Shown here: positions 61,047 to 64,000 of the stretch, piece by piece | Position numbering within the stretch: the first letter of the stretch is position 1 | How the letters are laid out: each line of letters opens with the position of its first letter | NCBI RefSeq assembly: GCF_002920895.1 | Contig: NZ_PQVG01000003.1 | Coordinates: 353,879 to 417,878, forward strand | Reading direction: 5' to 3' | DNA: 64,000 nt | Source: Flavobacterium alvei | GTDB taxonomy: Bacteria > Bacteroidota > Bacteroidia > Flavobacteriales > Flavobacteriaceae | Notes under the pieces: generated by a model | Seen by the model: the letters and a program-made list of their open reading frames with translations, nothing else | The model's database searches: none | What the model was told of the DNA's origin: nothing | Made by a program: the position numbers and the translations under genes

Positions 61047-61760
61047 CTAGTGAAAAGTAAAATTAATAAAAACGGCTCTACTTTTTAAAGACTCAATATT
61101 GCCAGTCCAAGGACTATCTGGATTTTTGTCACGAATTAGTTCATCGGTTAGTCCAAAAACACCTCTGATGGAAGGTGAAAAAATAAAATATTCCGAAAAA
61201 ATATCAATTCCAAAGCCCAATTCATAGTTTGTAGTCCAGGATTTTACTCTAAAAATCTGTTCGTAATTGTCATCTATAGATTTTGCATTGCTAGACAAAT
61301 TTAATGTTGCCGAAAGCCCGCCCAATAAATAAGGCCTAACATTTCCTGTTCTGAGCGAAGAAAATTTTAGTAACAATGGAAAATGAATATAAGTACTATT
61401 AACCTCTCGCAACCTATCAGAATAGGTTGGAGTTGATTCAAAATAACTGCTTGGGTAGCCCAAATCTCTTTTGGTGTAATATAAACCGGGTTCAAAACGC
61501 AAATTAATATATTCTTGAAGTCGCAAATCAGCAACAAGTCCAACATTGAAACCTGTATTTTTTTTCACTTGAATATCTTCACTTACGGTTTTGTAATCTA
61601 CTTTGAAATCATAGGAATTAAAACCCAAATAGAATCCAAAATACAATTTTTGCTTTTGAAAATTTTCTAGATTTATAATAGGATCTTTGCCAAAGAGTTT
61701 ATTCTGTGCAAAACCTTGTGTCGAAAGGGCTAATAAAATTAAAACAACTATTTTTTTCAT
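61047..61760 (-). CDS. porT: Type IX secretion protein PorT (SprT)
   Basis: 237 residues from the ATG at 61760, where the signal peptide MKKIVVLILLALSTQGFAQ starts. An earlier in-frame start that would overlap ubiE is rejected. The mature part is an outer-membrane barrel with LYFGFYLGFNSYDFKVDY and a RPYLLGGLSATLNLSSNAKS block, and it ends in a strand rich in aromatics. PorT is needed for T9SS and gliding in this phylum. Its position behind ubiE is the usual one in Flavobacteriia. Only 1 bp separates it from ubiE. The window also carries a T9SS cargo, the amylase at 1500. Confidence 0.85.
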   Translation of the reverse strand: MKKIVVLILLALSTQGFAQNKLFGKDPIINLENFQKQKLYFGFYLGFNSYDFKVDYKTVSEDIQVKKNTGFNVGLVADLRLQEYINLRFEPGLYYTKRDLGYPSSYFESTPTYSDRLREVNSTYIHFPLLLKFSSLRTGNVRPYLLGGLSATLNLSSNAKSIDDNYEQIFRVKSWTTNYELGFGIDIFSEYFIFSPSIRGVFGLTDELIRDKNPDSPWTGNIESLKSRAVFINFTFH

Positions 61761-61761
61761 A

Positions 61762-62493
61762 TTATTTTTTGGAAGCTGAATAAATGGTGGCCACGCCAAA
61801 AGTTTGAGGCAAAGCAACTACATCTATAAACCCAATTTTTTTCAAAATATTGTTCAGAGCCTCTCCATAAGGAAAAGCTGCCGCCGATTCTGATAAATAT
61901 CCGTAGGCCACATTGTCTTTTGAAAATAATTTCCCAATGATTGGAAGTATGTTTTTACTATAAAAAGTGTAGCCTTGTTTGTAAGGTGTTTTTTCTGGAA
62001 CCGAAGTTTCGAGGATGACGAATGTTCCATTTGGTTTCAAAACTCTTAAAATTTCAGTCAAGCCTTTTTCTAAATTCTCGAAATTTCGTACCCCAAAAGC
62101 GACTGTTATGGCATCGAAATAATTGTCTTCAAATGGCATGTTTTCTGAATCGGCCAAAACCATCTCAATTCGATTAGATAAATTTTTGTCTTGAATTTTT
62201 GTCTTTCCCACTTCAAGCATTCCTTGAGAAATATCCAAACCAATGATTTTTTCGGCCTTTGTTTGTGCCATCAAAATAGCTAAATCTCCCGTTCCTGTTG
62301 CAATATCCAAAATGGTTTTTGGATTGTTTTTGGCTACAATTTGCAAAACTTTTTTGCGCCATTTCACATCAATTCCAAAAGAAATAACCCGATTAAGATT
62401 GTCATAATTGCCCGAAATAGTATCAAACATGGTGGCTACTTGCTCTTTTTTGCTTAAAGTCGAATCTTTATAAGGTGTTATATTTTTTGACAT
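61762..62493 (-). CDS. ubiE: Demethylmenaquinone C-methyltransferase
   Basis: 243 residues (UbiE/MenG family). It methylates demethylmenaquinone using SAM. It starts with [20 protein letters not shown], then the SAM motif [15 protein letters not shown], then [20 protein letters not shown] and [11 protein letters not shown]. All family blocks are present. Bacteroidota use menaquinone, so the MenG role is likely. Its stop lies 1 bp before porT. Confidence 0.93.
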   Translation of the reverse strand: MSKNITPYKDSTLSKKEQVATMFDTISGNYDNLNRVISFGIDVKWRKKVLQIVAKNNPKTILDIATGTGDLAILMAQTKAEKIIGLDISQGMLEVGKTKIQDKNLSNRIEMVLADSENMPFEDNYFDAITVAFGVRNFENLEKGLTEILRVLKPNGTFVILETSVPEKTPYKQGYTFYSKNILPIIGKLFSKDNVAYGYLSESAAAFPYGEALNNILKKIGFIDVVALPQTFGVATIYSASKK

Positions 62494-62509
62494 TTTCTAA
62501 AATTTGTGA

Positions 62510-62517
62510 CAAAGGTA
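62510..62517 (-). promoter_or_regulatory. Possible -7 element for ubiE-porT
   Basis: TACCTTTG on the minus strand, exact TAnnTTTG, 16 bp ahead of the ubiE ATG. No -33 TTG at the usual spacing. Confidence 0.42.
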
Positions 62518-62574
62518 AACTAGATTTTTGGATAATAAATGGTAAACTGAAATTTTGGGTTGAAATAAGGATTT

Positions 62575-63060
62575 TTATGTTTTTCTAACAAAGGTTTGAA
62601 AAGTATAATCATAAAGATGTTTTTCATCTTTGTGATTAAAAATCTCTGAAGTTAATTCCCAAATTTTGGAATTAATTTCTGGGAAATAGACATCAGCTTC
62701 AAACGAATGATGTACCCTTGTAATGTCAAGTTGATCTGCTAAATGAATCGATTGTGAGTAAATTTCGCCTCCGCCAATAACAAATGCATCTTCGTTTTTT
62801 GGGCAAACAGCAATGGCGCTTTCTAAATCTTGAACCACAATGCAACCTTCGTGAACATAGTCTTTTTGCCGAGTAATAATGACGTGAGTTCTGTTTGGTA
62901 AAGGTTTGGGGAAACTTTCAAAAGTTTTTCTACCCATTATGATATGATGTCCTGAGGTAATTTCTTTAAATCGTTTAAAATCTTTGGGTAAATGCCAAAG
63001 TAAGTCGTTGTTTTTGCCAAGAGCATTGTTTTCGGCAACAGCCGCAATCAAAATAATCAT
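62575..63060 (-). CDS. folA: Dihydrofolate reductase
   Basis: 161 residues, standard size. It reduces dihydrofolate with NADPH. MIILIAAVAENNALGKNNDL is the N-terminal signature, W22-HLPKD27 holds the catalytic acid D27, then IMGRKTFESFPKPLPNR and FVIGGGEIYSQSI bind NADPH. It is immediately downstream (12 bp) of the 2TM gene on the same strand. Confidence 0.96.
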   Translation of the reverse strand: MIILIAAVAENNALGKNNDLLWHLPKDFKRFKEITSGHHIIMGRKTFESFPKPLPNRTHVIITRQKDYVHEGCIVVQDLESAIAVCPKNEDAFVIGGGEIYSQSIHLADQLDITRVHHSFEADVYFPEINSKIWELTSEIFNHKDEKHLYDYTFQTFVRKT

Positions 63061-63072
63061 GTAGTGTTGTTC

Positions 63073-63405
63073 TTATTTGGTAGAATTCTCTTCTATTTGG
63101 TTGTGCAATTGTACGATTTTTTGTTGTTGTTTAGCAACAAGTTTATCAATTTGGTCTCTTTCCCAATTTTTATTCATAAAACGATCGGTAATATACACTT
63201 TTATAAAATGCAAAATAAAGAGGAAAGCCCAAAATGTAATCACCCAAATAGCCCAATTTGCTGTAAACCCAAATATTGAATAATGATTAGCAATAAACAT
63301 AAATATACTGCCTAAAACCAATAGTACAAAATGAAAGTAAAGTCCCTTTTTTTGTTTTAGCCTTTTTCTGGCATATTCATATTGTTCGTGTTGTTCTTTT
63401 TCCAT
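63073..63405 (-). CDS. 2TM-domain protein
   Basis: 110 residues with two close membrane helices (about 24-42 and 51-69, FHFVLLVLGSIFMFI and WVITFWAFLFILHF) and a basic, coiled C-terminus (RDQIDKLVAKQQQKIVQLHN). The NWERDQIDKL segment after the helices suits the 2TM domain family of Bacteroidota. Function unknown. It precedes folA by 12 bp. Confidence 0.75.
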   Translation of the reverse strand: MEKEQHEQYEYARKRLKQKKGLYFHFVLLVLGSIFMFIANHYSIFGFTANWAIWVITFWAFLFILHFIKVYITDRFMNKNWERDQIDKLVAKQQQKIVQLHNQIEENSTK

Positions 63406-63588
63406 GAAGCAAGATTTTGATTATAAAGATAAAATATTTTTTGAAATTTAATCATTTTTTAATTTAAGAATATTCAAAGTGAAAACGTTTTTGGATTTAG
63501 AATATCTGAATTTTTATTGATAAAAATTGGTGATGCTATTTATTATTAAGAGTTTATTTGTCGAAATCCTAAAACTTGTCTTAGGATG

Positions 63589-63618
63589 TTGAATCTTCGG
63601 CAGAATTTGTTTCCTTTG
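63589..63618 (+). promoter_or_regulatory. Candidate promoter of the early-set protein gene
   Basis: TTG-N19-TTCCTTTG: the -7 box has one mismatch to TAnnTTTG. It lies 28 bp before the ATG at 63646, which argues against starting at the upstream ATG at 63586. Confidence 0.45.
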
Positions 63619-63645
63619 CGGCATAAATCTATAAATGAAATAGTT

Positions 63646-63942
63646 ATGTCAATCAAGAAACAATTTATAAAAACAAAACCAGTTTGTAAAGTTACATTTT
63701 CGGTTGAGGCAAAAGAAGCGACTACTGCTTCGGTTGTAGGGGATTTTAACAATTGGAATTCGGCAGAAGGGGAATTGTCAAAATTAAAAAATGGTACTTT
63801 CAAAGGCGTTTTCGAATTACCAAAAGATACAACATATGAATTTAAGTATCTGATTGATGGAGTTTATGTTAATGAGCCTGAAGCAGATTATTTTATATGG
63901 AATGAATTTGCAGGAGCCGAAAATAGTGTATTAGAAATTTAA
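63646..63942 (+). CDS. Isoamylase early-set (glycogen-binding-like) domain protein
   Basis: 98 residues from the ATG at 63646. One complete E-set/CBM48-like domain: VTFSVEAKEATTASVVGDFN, then NNWNSAEGELSKL with the glycan-contact Trp, and EFKYLIDGVYVNEPEADYF. The VGDFNNWN box matches VAGSFNNW in the amylase of this window. Stand-alone proteins of this kind bind glycogen or starch, or regulate by analogy with AMPK-beta. Which one applies here is unknown. It has no signal peptide, so it is cytoplasmic. Confidence 0.82.
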   Translation: MSIKKQFIKTKPVCKVTFSVEAKEATTASVVGDFNNWNSAEGELSKLKNGTFKGVFELPKDTTYEFKYLIDGVYVNEPEADYFIWNEFAGAENSVLEI

Positions 63943-63948
63943 AATAGT

Positions 63949-63977
63949 AAAAAAGCCCGCAATTAGCGGACTTTTTT
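63949..63977 (+). terminator. Terminator after the early-set gene
   Basis: GCCCGC/GCGGAC stem with one C-A mismatch and loop AATTA, preceded by A6 and followed by T6. Confidence 0.8.
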
Positions 63978-64000
63978 GTTTTTAAGCAAATGGAAGCTGG

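Noticed and set aside
61761..61817. Upstream start of porT overlapping ubiE
   Set aside because: The extension encodes ubiE DNA in another frame; the signal peptide begins at the ATG at 61760.
63546..63803. 85-codon minus-strand ORF over the early-set gene
   Set aside because: Antisense to a recognisable CBM48-like domain.
1..64000. CRISPR array, prophage or IS element
   Set aside because: No regularly spaced repeats, no cas gene, no transposase, integrase or phage structural gene was seen on either strand.

Overview
The window looks like a chromosomal segment of a Flavobacterium-type bacterium (Bacteroidota, Flavobacteriaceae). The evidence is low GC; promoters of the TTTG-N19..21-TAnnTTTG type with no Shine-Dalgarno sites; a T9SS C-terminal sorting domain and a PorT-like gene; SusE/SusF-like starch-binding lipoproteins; a GYDIA-type GHMP kinase beside class II HMG-CoA reductase; and the PorT/UbiE/TrmH/TamA gene neighbourhood. 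No phage, IS transposase or CRISPR array was seen.

Layout. 1-4.4 kb is the end of a starch-utilisation locus: two SusE/F-like proteins and a T9SS-secreted GH13 amylase. 4.4-10.2 kb is acetate and pyruvate metabolism: acs, an acetate transporter and ppdK, with an Fnr-like palindrome ahead of ppdK. 10.4-15.1 kb is an accessory stretch of unrecognised genes: a TPR protein, a lone XRE regulator with candidate operators, two paralogous proteins of which one ends in a CFI-box-like domain, and two overlapping tiny paralogous ORFs. It abuts the 3' end of tRNA-Phe(GAA). 15.7-21.9 kb is a housekeeping run: coaX, an outer-membrane protein, lptC, a CNNM/CorC-like protein and a PpiD/SurA-like foldase. 22-30.8 kb holds mevalonate-pathway genes, then a peptide-utilisation cluster of a DPP IV-like peptidase and two POT transporters, then a thioredoxin.

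30.8-42.2 kb holds comEC and lpxB-surE on the minus strand. A plus-strand type I restriction-modification locus (hsdM, hsdS, fic, hsdR) lies between comEC and lpxB. Its fic gene is bracketed by two near-identical hairpins. 42.4-45.5 kb has a tail-specific protease and a secreted or anchored nuclease. 45.5-46.4 kb is a repeat-rich patch: an inverted pair of a 61-63 bp repeat and a 65-bp duplication of the 3' end of rodA. 46.3-51.9 kb is the cell-shape operon mreB-mreC-mreD-mrdA-rodA. 51.9-64 kb carries purH, an ABC permease, accD, fbaA, a TamA/BamA-like lipoprotein, a TrmH-family methylase, porT, ubiE, folA, a 2TM protein and a small glycogen-binding-like protein.

Functional links: the secreted amylase needs a type IX system, of which PorT is one part. 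TamA-like, LptC, LpxB and the PpiD-like foldase serve the outer membrane. The DPP IV-like enzyme makes dipeptides that the adjacent POT carriers could import. The best candidates for something undescribed are the 12.2-15.1 kb gene set and the hairpin-bracketed Fic cassette inside the type I RM operon. All functions come from motif recognition by eye; no database search was run.
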